Assembly (NCBI GenBank): GCA_964431965.1
Contig: CAYSLU010000089.1
Coordinates: 1-21,980 of the forward strand
Source of the DNA: CAYSLU01 sp964431965
GTDB lineage: Bacteria > Verrucomicrobiota > Kiritimatiellia > CAIKKV01 > CAYSLU01
Direction: 5' to 3'
DNA: 21,980 bases
Positions 6,447 through 15,035 of this stretch are shown here, piece after piece. Below the pieces are notes generated by a model that made no database searches, was not told the origin of the DNA, and worked only from the letters and a program-made list of their open reading frames with translations. Position numbers and translations under genes: made by a program. The stretch's first letter is position 1; each line of letters begins with the position of its first letter.

Positions 6447-7511
6447 ATGCCCCATGTCCCCGACATCCTGATGCACGGACTCTCTCGCGCGGATCTGGCC
6501 GCCCTGTGCCGCGAGGCCGGCGGCGAGCCGTTCCGCGCGCGCCAGATATGGGACTGGCTCTACGGGAAGCTGGCGCTCGAGTGGGATTCCATGCGGAATG
6601 TGCCGGCCGGCCTGCGCCGGGCCCTCGCGGAGCGCGCGTTGCTCATGTCCGCGGCGCCGGCTCGCGTGGAAGGCGAGCGCACCGGCACCCGGAAGATGCT
6701 GCTCGCGCTGGCGGACGGCGAGTTCGTCGAAGAAGTTCTCATTCCGGCGCCGGGCCGGCGCACGGTATGCGTGTCGAGCCAGGTGGGGTGCCGGTTCAAC
6801 TGCGCGTTCTGCGCCAGCGGAAAGCTCGGATTCCGGCGCAACCTCCGCGCGGGCGAGATCGTCGAGGAGATCGTGCTGGCCGCCCGCGAATACGGCGACC
6901 GGCCGACGAACGTCGTGTTCATGGGAATCGGCGAGCCGTTCGACAACTACGACGAGGTTCTGGCCGCGATCCGCATCCTCAACGATCCGGATGGCCTGGG
7001 CATTGGCGCGCGCCGCATCACCATCAGCACCTCTGGCGTGATCCCCGGCATCCGCCGCCTGGCGGACGAGGGAATCCAGGTGGAGCTTTCCGTGTCGCTC
7101 CACGCGCCCGACGACGCGCTGCGCACGGTGCTGATGCCCGTCAACCGCAAGTATCCGCTGGCCGAGCTCCTGGATGCGTGCCGGGCGTACACGGGACAGA
7201 CCCGGCGGATCATCACCTTCGAGTACACCCTGATCGGGGGCGTGAACGACGAGCCCCGCCACGCGAAGGCGCTGGCCGCCCTGCTCAAGCCCCTCGAGTG
7301 CCGCGTGAACCTGATCCCGCTCAGCGCGGTCGATGAGTATGCCGGGAAGCCGCCGGCGGCCGGGGCCGGAGACACATTCATACGGACGCTCGACCGCGCG
7401 GGCATCAACGCCACGCTTCGGGTGTCGAAAGGCGGGGGCGTGAATGCGGCGTGCGGCCAGCTGCGCCTGCGCGAGAAGCGCGCGGCCGCGCGCGAACCGG
7501 AGGCACGATGA
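6447..7511 (+). CDS. rlmN: 23S rRNA (adenine2503-C2)-methyltransferase RlmN
   Basis: This 354-residue radical SAM enzyme methylates C2 of A2503 in 23S rRNA, and in some bacteria A37 of tRNA. The cluster motif is CRFNCAFC, giving Cys115, Cys119 and Cys122. Cys108 (in CVSSQVGC) and the methyl-carrying Cys336 (in NAACGQL) match the two additional essential cysteines of E. coli RlmN (Cys118 and Cys355). The FMGIGEP motif (158-164) and SVSLHAP (215-221) are also present. The N-terminal helical domain (residues 1-80) is complete. The ATG at 6447 is chosen because PDILMHGLSRADL resembles the usual family start; 6471 and 6417 are alternatives, and none has a strong ribosome site. The TGA overlaps the rsmB ATG by 4 nt, giving a two-gene rRNA-methylation operon. 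Confidence 0.95.
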   Translation: MPHVPDILMHGLSRADLAALCREAGGEPFRARQIWDWLYGKLALEWDSMRNVPAGLRRALAERALLMSAAPARVEGERTGTRKMLLALADGEFVEEVLIPAPGRRTVCVSSQVGCRFNCAFCASGKLGFRRNLRAGEIVEEIVLAAREYGDRPTNVVFMGIGEPFDNYDEVLAAIRILNDPDGLGIGARRITISTSGVIPGIRRLADEGIQVELSVSLHAPDDALRTVLMPVNRKYPLAELLDACRAYTGQTRRIITFEYTLIGGVNDEPRHAKALAALLKPLECRVNLIPLSAVDEYAGKPPAAGAGDTFIRTLDRAGINATLRVSKGGGVNAACGQLRLREKRAAAREPEAR

Positions 7512-8758
7512 GCGACGAATCAGGCGGCGGGCAGGGCGCGTACCACGCGCGGGCAACGGCTGCGCGGCTGGTGGCCCGGTGGCTGGAGAGCGGCGACTTT
7601 CCGGACCGGCTGCTCGACGATGTGTCGGCCGACCGGCCCTTCGTGATGGAGGTCATATACGGAGTGGCCAAGTGGCGTCGCCTGCTCGACTGGGTGGCCG
7701 GCCGGTACGTGAAGCGCGATCCGGAGCCGCCGCTGTACGCCCACCTCCTCGTGGGGCTCTACCAGCTCTTTCGGATGAGCAGCGTGGCCGAGCACGCGGC
7801 CGTCAACGAGACCGTGGAGGCGGCGAAGCACGGGCCGGCCCACGCGGGCGCCGGCTTCCTGAACGCCGTGCTCCGGCGCGCCCTGCGCGAGCGGGCCGCG
7901 ATCGAGGCCCGGATTCCGGCCCTGCCGCTGGCGGTCCGCGAGTCGCATCCCGACGTGCTGGTCGAGCGCTGGGCCGGTCGCGCCGGCGCCGATGGCGCCC
8001 GGCGGCTGTGCGAATGGAACAACGGGCGGCCGGACGTCGTGATTCGACTGAACACGGCGCGCGTGTCCGCCGCCGAGTACGGCGAGCGGCTCGCGGCCGG
8101 CGGCGTGCTGGCCACGCCGCACCCGTTCCGGCCGGAATCCTGCCTCTCGCTGCCCCGCGGCGCGCGGGTGGCCGATCTGCCCGGGTACGCGGACGGGCTC
8201 TTCGCGGTTCAGGATCCTTCCACGCTCGTATCCGTGGAGCAGCTCGCGCCGAAGCCGGGCGAGCGGGTGCTCGATGCCTGCGCGGCGCCGGGCGGGAAGA
8301 CCGCGATGATCGCGGAGCGCATGGCGGGCGAGGGCCGGCTGGTCGCCGCCGACGTCTACCCCGACCGGCTCGACGTGCTGCGTACGAACCTGCAGCGCAT
8401 GCGGGCGGGCTTCGCGGAGATCATCCAGGCGGACCTGGCCGGCCGGAAGGCTCCCGTGGGGTGGAGCGGAGGCGAGTTCGACGCCGTGCTGCTCGACGTG
8501 CCGTGCTCCAACACGGGCGTGCTGCGCCGGCGGCCGGACGCCCGGTGGCGCTTCACGCTCGACCGGCTCGCCAATCTGATGAACCTGCAGCGCGCGCTGC
8601 TATCGGCCGGAGCCGGCCTTGTGCGGCCCGGCGGCCGGCTGGTCTACAGCACGTGCAGCATCGAGCCGGACGAGAACGAGAGCCTGGTGGGCGCGTGGCT
8701 GCGGGCGAACCCGGCCTTCACCTGCGTGTCCGAGGTGCGGCTCTTCCCGCCCGACACG
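7508..8758 (+). CDS. rsmB: 16S rRNA (cytosine967-C5)-methyltransferase RsmB, 3' end lost in gap
   Basis: The 417 visible residues cover an N-terminal NusB-like RNA-binding domain (about 12-140, with VNETVEAAKH at 99-108) and a Sun/NOL1-type SAM-dependent methyltransferase domain. SAM binding is DACAAPGGK (256-264). The two cysteines of m5C enzymes are Cys333 in DVPCSNTGV and the nucleophile Cys383 in STCS. The NusB domain points to RsmB rather than RsmF. The ATG at 7508 is fixed by the ATGA overlap with rlmN. The frame runs into the N-run at 8759; RsmB homologues normally end about 25-35 residues after this RLFPPDT region, so only the C-terminal strand is missing. This is an assembly truncation, not a pseudogene. 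Confidence 0.93.
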
Positions 8759-8858
8759 NNNNNNNNNNNNNNNNNNNNNNNNNNNNNNNNNNNNNNNNNN
8801 NNNNNNNNNNNNNNNNNNNNNNNNNNNNNNNNNNNNNNNNNNNNNNNNNNNNNNNNNN
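8759..8858. other. Scaffold gap of 100 N
   Basis: One hundred consecutive N bases separate two contigs. A run of exactly 100 is the convention for unknown gap size, so the real distance may differ and the adjacency of flanking genes is less certain than elsewhere. The gap removes the 3' ends of rsmB (plus strand) and the DHDPS-like gene (minus strand), which would converge here. Confidence 0.98.
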
Positions 8859-9995
8859 GAGCGCGCGTTCGACGGCTTCCTCGGCGGATATCAGGCCCAG
8901 CCGGCGGGCGTGCTTCATCGGCAGCCAGTAATCCTCCGGGCGCACGCGGAAATGCGCGGCGCAGTCCGGGTGCGGGAGCGGATGGCGGATGCGGCCGGTC
9001 AGCGCCAGCAGGATGCCGACGTAGTGCCGGTAGACGCCGACGTTTCCGGGCGTCCAGAAATCGCGTGCCGCCGCCTGCAGGTCCTGCTCCAGCGGAAGCG
9101 CCCCCGGATCGTCGGCCTCGACCATGCGTCGCCACGCTTGAAAGAGCGGGGGGGCCATCTGGCTCGCGCCGAGGAGATAGCCGAAGCGCGGCAGGCGCGC
9201 GCCGAGGCGGGCCAGCGCGATGCACCAGTCGTTCCCGGTCGAGAACTGCACGCGCTCCGGCGCCGATGCCTCGACCAGCGCGATGCGCGCCAGGTCGTCG
9301 CGGAAGTCGTAGGGGTGCGGCTTCCGGTCCGGCTTGGGCGCGATGACCGCGCTCTTGTACTCCTGGATCTGCGGCGCGGCGTCCAGGATCGCTGCAATGT
9401 CGTCCAGCGAGAAGTCGCTGCCGAAGCCCGGGATTCCGATGTCGAGCTCGAACAGCACCATGCCGTGCGCCGTGAGGTCACCGATTCGGCGCCCCATCTC
9501 CCGGTACACGGCGGCCTTGGTCCGGCTATCCGCGCCGATCAGGCGCTTGTCCGGAACCGGCATGAAGCGGACGCGCTCGACGCCCGTCGGCGCGAGGGCC
9601 CGCCGCACCTGAGCGGCCATTTCGCCGATGGCCGGCGCCACGGCGTCGGGCGGGATATCCCGGTCGTTGGTGTTCAGCCCGACCACCAGCAGCGGCCGTT
9701 CCGCCGGGAAAGCGCCGGCGAAGTCCGCGGCCACCCGGGCGGTCTCGGCGATGATCTCGAGCGCCAGGTCCCAGCGGTTGTACTGGGCCCACGTCGTGTC
9801 CACGTTGGTCGCCGGGAGCGAGCCGGAGTCGAGCACCTCGCGGACAATGCCGCGATAGCTCTCGAAGTCGAACCGCCCGTCCGGCTGCCACGGCCCGTAC
9901 ATCGCGGTGGTGGCGAGGATGGGCCGGCTGCACATGCGGCCGGTGAAATCCGCCAGCCGCACGGCGTCCGCCCGCAGCGGAACCGGGAGGCTCAC
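8859..9995 (-). CDS. Dihydrodipicolinate synthase-like aldolase family protein, 3' end lost in gap
   Basis: The 379 visible residues look like a class I aldolase TIM barrel of the dihydrodipicolinate synthase/N-acetylneuraminate lyase type, larger than the classical 300 residues. Evidence: the early segment ATTAMYGPWQPDGRFD (29-43) with a LDSGS turn, a lysine in a beta-strand context at Lys214 (QEYKSAVI) suited to the Schiff-base role, and STGNDWCIALARLGA (252-266), which parallels the SGxD...LxLGA element of that family. No exact family is assigned; DUF993-type proteins are a possibility. The GTG at 9995 overlaps the oxidoreductase TGA by 4 nt (GTGA) and fixes the start. Pairing with a Gfo/Idh/MocA dehydrogenase suggests catabolism of an oxidised sugar or sugar acid. 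The missing C-terminus lies in the 100-N gap. Confidence 0.75.
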
Positions 9996-11248
9996 GCGCG
10001 CCCTCCGGCGTCGGCGCCCCAGAAGGCCTGCAGCCGCTCGGGCTTCCATCCCTCGGGCACCGGGTCGGGATAGTGGCGGAAGTGGTCGTGCTCGATCGGC
10101 TGCCCGTTCCGGGCGGCGCTGTCGTAGATGGCCTCGACCTCGCCGAGCCAGTCGAGCGCGATCGTGGCGCTGTACGGGTATGGCTCGCGCAGCACGAGGC
10201 AGCGGATGAAGCGCTCGAGCTCGACGCCGAACGGGTTGACGCGCTCGATCTCCGGGTACGCCCAGAAGTCACGCCAGGCGATCGGCTTGCCCTCGAGCGA
10301 GTCCTTCCAGTGGAGCGCGGGGGCGGACTCCTTCCACTGCACCTTCAGGCCGTGCAGGCCGAAGACGATCGTGCCCTCCGATCCGTCCACCGTGATCTCC
10401 AGCGGTCCGAACTCGGAGTTCACGCGGCGCATCCAGGTCCAGACCGAGTGGTTGACCACGCCGCCGGCGTGCTCGCGCCGGATCGCCGCGTAGTCCTCGA
10501 CGTCGCAGGGGACCCGCTCCCCGGATGTGGCCGACCGGCGGACGGGGACGAACCGGCGGGCGATCGCGCTCAGGCGGCGGGTGGCCCCGAACAGGGCGTG
10601 GGACACGTAGGCCTCGTGGCACATGTCAAGGATGATGCCGCCGCCCGCCTGCTCGAGCACCCAGTTGAAGTCCGGCCGCTGGCCGCGGAAGGCGGCGTTG
10701 TCCGAGAGCCCCGGCCCGACCTCGTAGCCGAAGACCATGCTGCAGTGCAGGGGCCGGATGCGGGGTATGAGCCGGATGGCCTCGCGGATGCCCGGCGCCT
10801 GGACCATGTCGTGCACGACCCCGTGGAGGAAGCGGCTCTTTTCCAGCGACTCCACGATGCGCAGCCCCTCGGCGTAGTTGGAGGCCACCGGCTTCTCGCA
10901 GAATACGGCCGTGGTCGAGGGATCGAGCTGCGGCAGGATCGCGTCGAACGCCGCCAGGCGCGAGCCCGTGGCGACGACGTTGTGGTAGACTTGGTAGCGG
11001 GGGTTGATCGCGCGGGCGGCACCGATGGCCTCGCCGGCGTCCGTGTAGAAGCGTTCCAGGCCCGTCTCCGCCGCGTACGCGGCCAGCCGCTCGCGCTCGC
11101 GGCCGAGCCCGATCGGCGCGGGGACGAACGTGTCGCCGCCAATGGGCACGCCGCCGCGCTCGGCGATCTGCCGGAGCGCCCGATGCGCGACCTGGCCCAT
11201 GCGGCCCGTGATTCCGTGTATCAGAATGGGTATTGCTGTGGTTGCCAT
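9992..11248 (-). CDS. Gfo/Idh/MocA family oxidoreductase
   Basis: This 418-residue protein has an N-terminal NAD(P)-binding Rossmann domain: HGITGRMGQ (11-19), a glycine-rich loop that also resembles DapB. The family hallmark EKP is at 118-120 (FCEKPVASN), where Lys119 is the expected catalytic residue. The C-terminal substrate domain contains GGGIILDMCHEAYVSHALFG (202-221), including the conserved aspartate/histidine pair. Family members oxidise or reduce sugar hydroxyls, often on inositol or sugar acids. The ATG at 11248 is chosen because the glycine-rich loop then sits at the usual distance; no ribosome site is obvious, and the 34 extra upstream residues are non-conserved. It is the first gene of a two-gene unit with the DHDPS-like gene. 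No signal peptide is seen. Confidence 0.9.
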   Translation of the reverse strand: MATTAIPILIHGITGRMGQVAHRALRQIAERGGVPIGGDTFVPAPIGLGRERERLAAYAAETGLERFYTDAGEAIGAARAINPRYQVYHNVVATGSRLAAFDAILPQLDPSTTAVFCEKPVASNYAEGLRIVESLEKSRFLHGVVHDMVQAPGIREAIRLIPRIRPLHCSMVFGYEVGPGLSDNAAFRGQRPDFNWVLEQAGGGIILDMCHEAYVSHALFGATRRLSAIARRFVPVRRSATSGERVPCDVEDYAAIRREHAGGVVNHSVWTWMRRVNSEFGPLEITVDGSEGTIVFGLHGLKVQWKESAPALHWKDSLEGKPIAWRDFWAYPEIERVNPFGVELERFIRCLVLREPYPYSATIALDWLGEVEAIYDSAARNGQPIEHDHFRHYPDPVPEGWKPERLQAFWGADAGGRA

Positions 11249-11313
11249 GCGTGGATTATCGCGAAGCGCGGGTGCCCCGGTCAAGGAACCTCGCGCGTTG
11301 AGAAACACGGAAC

Positions 11314-11394
11314 GGCGCCAAGGGATTGGCGCCCTCATCATTCGCCGCAAACGGCCGTGCTCCGGGCCGTGGAGGGCGGCAGTCCTTTGCCGCC
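11314..11394 (-). terminator. Cluster of three hairpins after the heparinase-like gene
   Basis: The 147-nt space between the lyase stop (11396) and the oxidoreductase start (11248) holds three perfect stems: GGCGGCA/TGCCGCC (11375-11381 with 11388-11394), starting one base from the stop codon; ACGGCC/GGCCGT (11351-11356 with 11365-11370); and GGCGCCAA/TTGGCGCC (11314-11321 with 11326-11333, GGGA loop). On the minus strand the last is followed by GTTCCGTGTTTCTC, a weakly T-rich tail. They probably end or attenuate the lyase operon transcript. Confidence 0.5.
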
Positions 11395-11395
11395 G

Positions 11396-13405
11396 TCAGG
11401 AGGGCTTCGCGGGCCGTCCGTCCAGCGTCCAGGACGCCACCACACGGCCCTGCCGGTCGCGGCGGATGACGGCGGCTTCGGACGAGGCGCGGAGGTCCGG
11501 CAACCGGACGAAGCTGTGATCCGGGGCATAGACGACCTGGTCGATCCACTCGCCGTGTTCGACGTAGGCGTTGAGCGTCCTCAGGCCCGGCGCCGAGCGC
11601 ACGGCGACGCGGGCGGCGGACAGGCGGCGGGGGATCGCCAGCGACAGGAGGTTGCAGTTGGGGCCGGTCTGCTCCGTCACGAGCCGGGGGTTCGTCTCCG
11701 GCTCGTGCTTCCAGATGTGGATGTGCGGATGGGCGTCGGCAAAAACCCGCAGCGCGTGGGGGCAGGTGGGATAGTCGGCCGCGAGCGGACTGAAGAAGTG
11801 GCACTCCAGGCGCGCGGCGTCGCCGATCAGGTCGGCGGACGAGTCGCCGCGCGGCTCGACGCGGGTGTGCAGGTTGCCCTGCAGCTGCCACTGGAAGCGG
11901 TGGACGCCGTTGTCGCGGTTGATGTTGTCCAGCACCGCGAGGTAAGCGAAGTCGCCGGCGCCCCGGACGAACAGCACGATTCGGTCCGCCCAGATGCAGC
12001 CCTTGGCCGATGCGGCGTCGATCCGCACCCAGTCGAGCAGCAGCGGGTGCGATCCATGCCCGACGAACCGACCGTGGTGCTGGTTGCCCCTCTTGGATGG
12101 GGCATGCGGCTTGCCGTCGATCAGCACGACGCTGTGGACGTCCTCGTCGAAGTTGAAGTAGCCCGTGTCGTAGGCCAGGTAGTCGCCGTAGGCGAAGAGA
12201 GAGAAGTGGCCCGCGTCGGCGTGCGTGTGGTCGGGCACGTTGTGTGAGCGGCCTTGGCCGAGTACGACCGCGCAGACGGCGTCCGGGCCGGGCGATGTGC
12301 GGTACTGGGCCACGGCGGCGCCTTCGGCGACATAGGCGGCCGGCAGGCGCACGCCAGCCGGATCTGCGGGCTGACCGTCCCACCAGAGCCAGTCCGTGAG
12401 GCCGCGCTCCATCCCGAGGGGGTCGACGACCCGCGCCGGGCCGGTCTCGGGCGAGCCGCGGTGGTCGCCGGGGAGGGCGGCGGCCCAGAGCGCGCGGTCT
12501 TCGGGCCGGTCGAGCATGGCGGCGGACAGCAGCAGCCAAGGCATGGGGTGCCGCTGAATGAGGGAGCGGCAGTCCTGGAAGCCGCTGTAGCCCAGGCACC
12601 CCGGCAGCTGCAGCCCGGCGAGCCCATCCGCGACGGCGGCGAAGCGGGGGCGCAGGGTCTGGAACAGGTCTTCCCCCCCGCTCCGGCGGAGAAGATCGGC
12701 GAAGAGGTAGACCCAGTCGAGGGTGACGAGTGCGTACATGGGCCCCTCGTAGGGCGCGCCCCGTTCGTCGAAGCCCCACGTCAGGTGCATCTCGCAGGCA
12801 TCGCGGCCGTACTCGATCAGGGCGTCCGTGTCCGGGTGGCCCGCCTCGCGGCCGAGTGCAAGGGCGGCGATGCCGATGGCGGCGACGTGGGTCACCACGG
12901 CGTTGTGGCCGGCGTTGAAGTGGGTGAAGAAGTAGGGGGCGTCCGTGCGGTCGGTCAGCAGCGTGCGCCGCAGGAGATCGACGTAGCGGCCGAAGGCGGG
13001 ACCGAGACCGTCGCGGCAAAGATCGGCGGCCAGCGCCGTATGGGCAATCGAGAAGTAGGCGGACGCCCGGCCCGACTGGCGGGTGAAGCCCTGGATCTGC
13101 GTGTAGAACGACGCCGGGTAGTCGGCGTACACGCGGTGCATCTTGTCGAGCTGGCGCGTGACGTGCGCGAGCGCCCACGGGGCGCCGGTCAGCCGCCACG
13201 CCATGGCGGCCTCCAGGACGTGGGGCGTGAAATACAGGCTGTGGCACCAGCCGCCGGCCTGGATGACGTCCGACTCGAGGTCGTGCTCCGCGGCGGCTCG
13301 GGCCCGGTCCGAGATCCGGCGGAACAGCGCTGCCAGAGGCTCGCGCGCCAGCTTGTCGCGGATGGTATCGGGGGACATGCCGGCCAGCAGAATGGGGGTG
13401 TTCAT
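11396..13405 (-). CDS. Heparinase II/III-like polysaccharide or oligosaccharide lyase
   Basis: This 669-residue protein follows the heparinase II/III plan: an N-terminal all-alpha toroid (about 50-330) with NAGHNAVVTH (164-173) and GAPYEGPMYA (216-225), then a beta-sandwich domain opening with the family signature HTHADAGHFSLFAYG (393-407) and AYDTGYFN (411-418). These enzymes cleave uronic-acid polysaccharides such as heparin/heparan or alginate by beta-elimination; the substrate cannot be assigned. There is no signal peptide (the N-terminus is MNTPILLAGMSPDTI), unlike most secreted lyases, so it may act on imported oligosaccharides inside the cell. The ATG at 13405 is preferred over 13447, which overlaps the response regulator. 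It follows that gene by 38 nt on the same strand, forming the tail of the kinase, sensor and regulator operon. Confidence 0.85.
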   Translation of the reverse strand: MNTPILLAGMSPDTIRDKLAREPLAALFRRISDRARAAAEHDLESDVIQAGGWCHSLYFTPHVLEAAMAWRLTGAPWALAHVTRQLDKMHRVYADYPASFYTQIQGFTRQSGRASAYFSIAHTALAADLCRDGLGPAFGRYVDLLRRTLLTDRTDAPYFFTHFNAGHNAVVTHVAAIGIAALALGREAGHPDTDALIEYGRDACEMHLTWGFDERGAPYEGPMYALVTLDWVYLFADLLRRSGGEDLFQTLRPRFAAVADGLAGLQLPGCLGYSGFQDCRSLIQRHPMPWLLLSAAMLDRPEDRALWAAALPGDHRGSPETGPARVVDPLGMERGLTDWLWWDGQPADPAGVRLPAAYVAEGAAVAQYRTSPGPDAVCAVVLGQGRSHNVPDHTHADAGHFSLFAYGDYLAYDTGYFNFDEDVHSVVLIDGKPHAPSKRGNQHHGRFVGHGSHPLLLDWVRIDAASAKGCIWADRIVLFVRGAGDFAYLAVLDNINRDNGVHRFQWQLQGNLHTRVEPRGDSSADLIGDAARLECHFFSPLAADYPTCPHALRVFADAHPHIHIWKHEPETNPRLVTEQTGPNCNLLSLAIPRRLSAARVAVRSAPGLRTLNAYVEHGEWIDQVVYAPDHSFVRLPDLRASSEAAVIRRDRQGRVVASWTLDGRPAKPS

Positions 13406-13443
13406 ATGCGTGACGCGATGCTCCGTCAGCGGGCGGCGAGGTG

Positions 13444-13893
13444 TCAATCCCGGGCGTGCGGCGGGCGGCGGTTCAGGACGAGCCAGTAGAGGCCGAGGCT
13501 CCGGGCGGCCTCCATGAACTGGTCGAAGCCGACCGGTTTCTGCACGTAGCTGTTGGCGCCGAGGTGGTAGCTGTCGATCACGTCGCGCTGCTCGCCGGAC
13601 GAGGTGAGGATGACGACGGGCAGAAGGCGGGTGCGGGGGTGGGCGCGGAGGCGGCGCAGCACGTCGAGCCCGTTCAGCCGCGGCAGCTTGAGATCGAGGA
13701 GCACGACCTCGGGCAGGGGGGGCAGCGGGGTGCCGGGGGCGGCTCCCTCGCCGATCAGGTAGGCCAGCGCTTCCACCCCGTCGTGCGCGACGACGATCCG
13801 GTTGGCGAGCTTGTTGCTTTCCAGCGCCCGTCTCGTCAGCACCTCGTCGTTCGGGTCGTCCTCCACCAGCAGCACCGTCCTGTCGTCGGCCAT
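13444..13893 (-). CDS. Single-domain CheY-like response regulator
   Basis: This 149-residue protein is a receiver domain with no output domain. The acidic pocket is Glu11/Asp12, the phosphorylated residue is Asp67 (LLDLKLPRLNG), with Thr97 (ILTSS) and Lys119 (QKP). LNGLDVLRRLR and the insertion between strands 2 and 3 (GEGAAPGTPLPPLP) match the Rcp1-like subgroup that pairs with phytochrome-type kinases. The ATG at 13893 has AAGGAGGGGG 3 nt upstream, a strong site; the longer open frame upstream is shadow. It lies 29 nt after the histidine kinase and is its probable partner. Lacking a DNA-binding domain, it must act by protein contact or phosphotransfer, and its target is unknown. Confidence 0.93.
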   Translation of the reverse strand: MADDRTVLLVEDDPNDEVLTRRALESNKLANRIVVAHDGVEALAYLIGEGAAPGTPLPPLPEVVLLDLKLPRLNGLDVLRRLRAHPRTRLLPVVILTSSGEQRDVIDSYHLGANSYVQKPVGFDQFMEAARSLGLYWLVLNRRPPHARD

Positions 13894-13922
13894 GGCCCCC
13901 TCCTTGCCGTGCTTTCGCTTCG

Positions 13923-15035
13923 CTACCGCCGGCCCAGCGTGAACCAGAATGTCGCGCCGCGCTCCGGTTCGCCGTGCGCCCATACCCGCCCGCCGTGGCG
14001 GGCGATCACGCGCTGCACGCTCACCAGCCCGATGCCGTCACCGGGAAACGCCGCCGCCGCGTGCAGGCGCTGGAAGGCGCCGAACAGCTTGTCCGCGTAC
14101 GCCATGTCGAACCCGACCCCGTTGTCGCGCACGAAGTAGGATCGCCCGCCCTCCTCGTCGGCCGCGCCGAATTCGATCCGGGGCTCCGGCCGGGTCGAGG
14201 TGAACTTCCAGGCGTTCGCGAGGAGGTTGTAGAGGACGGTGCGCAGGAGGTCGGGATCCCCTTCGGCCGAGAGCCCGGGCGCGATGGTGAAGGTGCCGCG
14301 CCGGCCCGGATCCGTCTGCTGCAGCTCCCGCGCGATCTCGGCGGCCGTGGCGCTGAGATCGACGGCCGAGTAGTGCATCTCGCTGCGGGTGAGCCGGGAC
14401 AGCTTCAGCAGGGCGTCGATGAGCGTGGCGAGGTGCTGCGTGCTGGCGCGGACGCGCCGGAGATAGTCGCGGCCCGCTTCGTCGAACCGGCCGGCGTACT
14501 CGTCGAGCAGGATCTGGCTGAAGCCGTCTATGTGGCGCAGCGGCGCGCGCAGGTCGTGCGACACGGAGTAGGCGAATGCCTCGAGCTCCTTGTTGGCGGC
14601 TTCCAGCTCGCTGGTGCGCTGCCGAACGCGCCGGTCCAGGTCCGCGTTCAGCCGCCGCAGATCAAGCTCCGCCCGCTTTCGCTCCGTGATGTCCTTGGCG
14701 ATGGCCTCGACGACCCGTTCGCCGCTCAGCGGGTCCACGACCATGAACGAGTCGTGGATCACCCAGCGATCCTCGCCCGTGAGCGTTCGGAAGTGGTACT
14801 CGAACCCGTGGATCTCGCCGTGCGTTTCGATGGTCTGCCGGATGGTTCCCTCGCGCTCCGTGTAGACCAGGACGTCGCGCAGCCGCTTGCCGACGAGATC
14901 CTCGGGCTTGCCGCCGAGATCGAGCACGTCGGCGAGCCCCTGGTTGGCCATCAGGATCGTGCCGTCGTCGAACCGGTACCGGTAGACGGCGTCGCGGGTG
15001 AACGCCAGCATTCGCTCGAACAGGTTGCGCATCAT
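13923..15035 (-). CDS. Soluble PAS-domain sensor histidine kinase
   Basis: This 370-residue histidine kinase has a PAS/PAC sensor domain (about 5-120, with the PAC signature AIAKDITERKRAE at 111-123), a linker coiled coil (about 122-155), a HisKA domain with the phospho-acceptor His160 (AYSVSHDLRAPLRHIDGFSQIL), and an HATPase_c domain with the N box LLANAWKF (271-278), the G1 box DNGVGFD (304-310) and the G2 region GDGIGL (332-337). It has no transmembrane segment or signal peptide, so it senses something cytoplasmic. The kinase core is of the bacteriophytochrome-like subtype, but no GAF or PHY chromophore domain is present. The ATG at 15035 overlaps the FGGY kinase TGA by 4 nt (ATGA), fixing the start; a second in-frame ATG follows directly. 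Confidence 0.93.
   Translation of the reverse strand: MMRNLFERMLAFTRDAVYRYRFDDGTILMANQGLADVLDLGGKPEDLVGKRLRDVLVYTEREGTIRQTIETHGEIHGFEYHFRTLTGEDRWVIHDSFMVVDPLSGERVVEAIAKDITERKRAELDLRRLNADLDRRVRQRTSELEAANKELEAFAYSVSHDLRAPLRHIDGFSQILLDEYAGRFDEAGRDYLRRVRASTQHLATLIDALLKLSRLTRSEMHYSAVDLSATAAEIARELQQTDPGRRGTFTIAPGLSAEGDPDLLRTVLYNLLANAWKFTSTRPEPRIEFGAADEEGGRSYFVRDNGVGFDMAYADKLFGAFQRLHAAAAFPGDGIGLVSVQRVIARHGGRVWAHGEPERGATFWFTLGRR

Noticed and set aside
10073..12247. 724-codon plus-strand open frame
   Set aside because: It is the antisense shadow of the oxidoreductase and lyase genes, both of which have clear family motifs.
13923..15035. Bacteriophytochrome photoreceptor
   Set aside because: The kinase core and receiver resemble phytochrome partners, but there is only a PAS domain and no GAF or PHY domain with a chromophore site.
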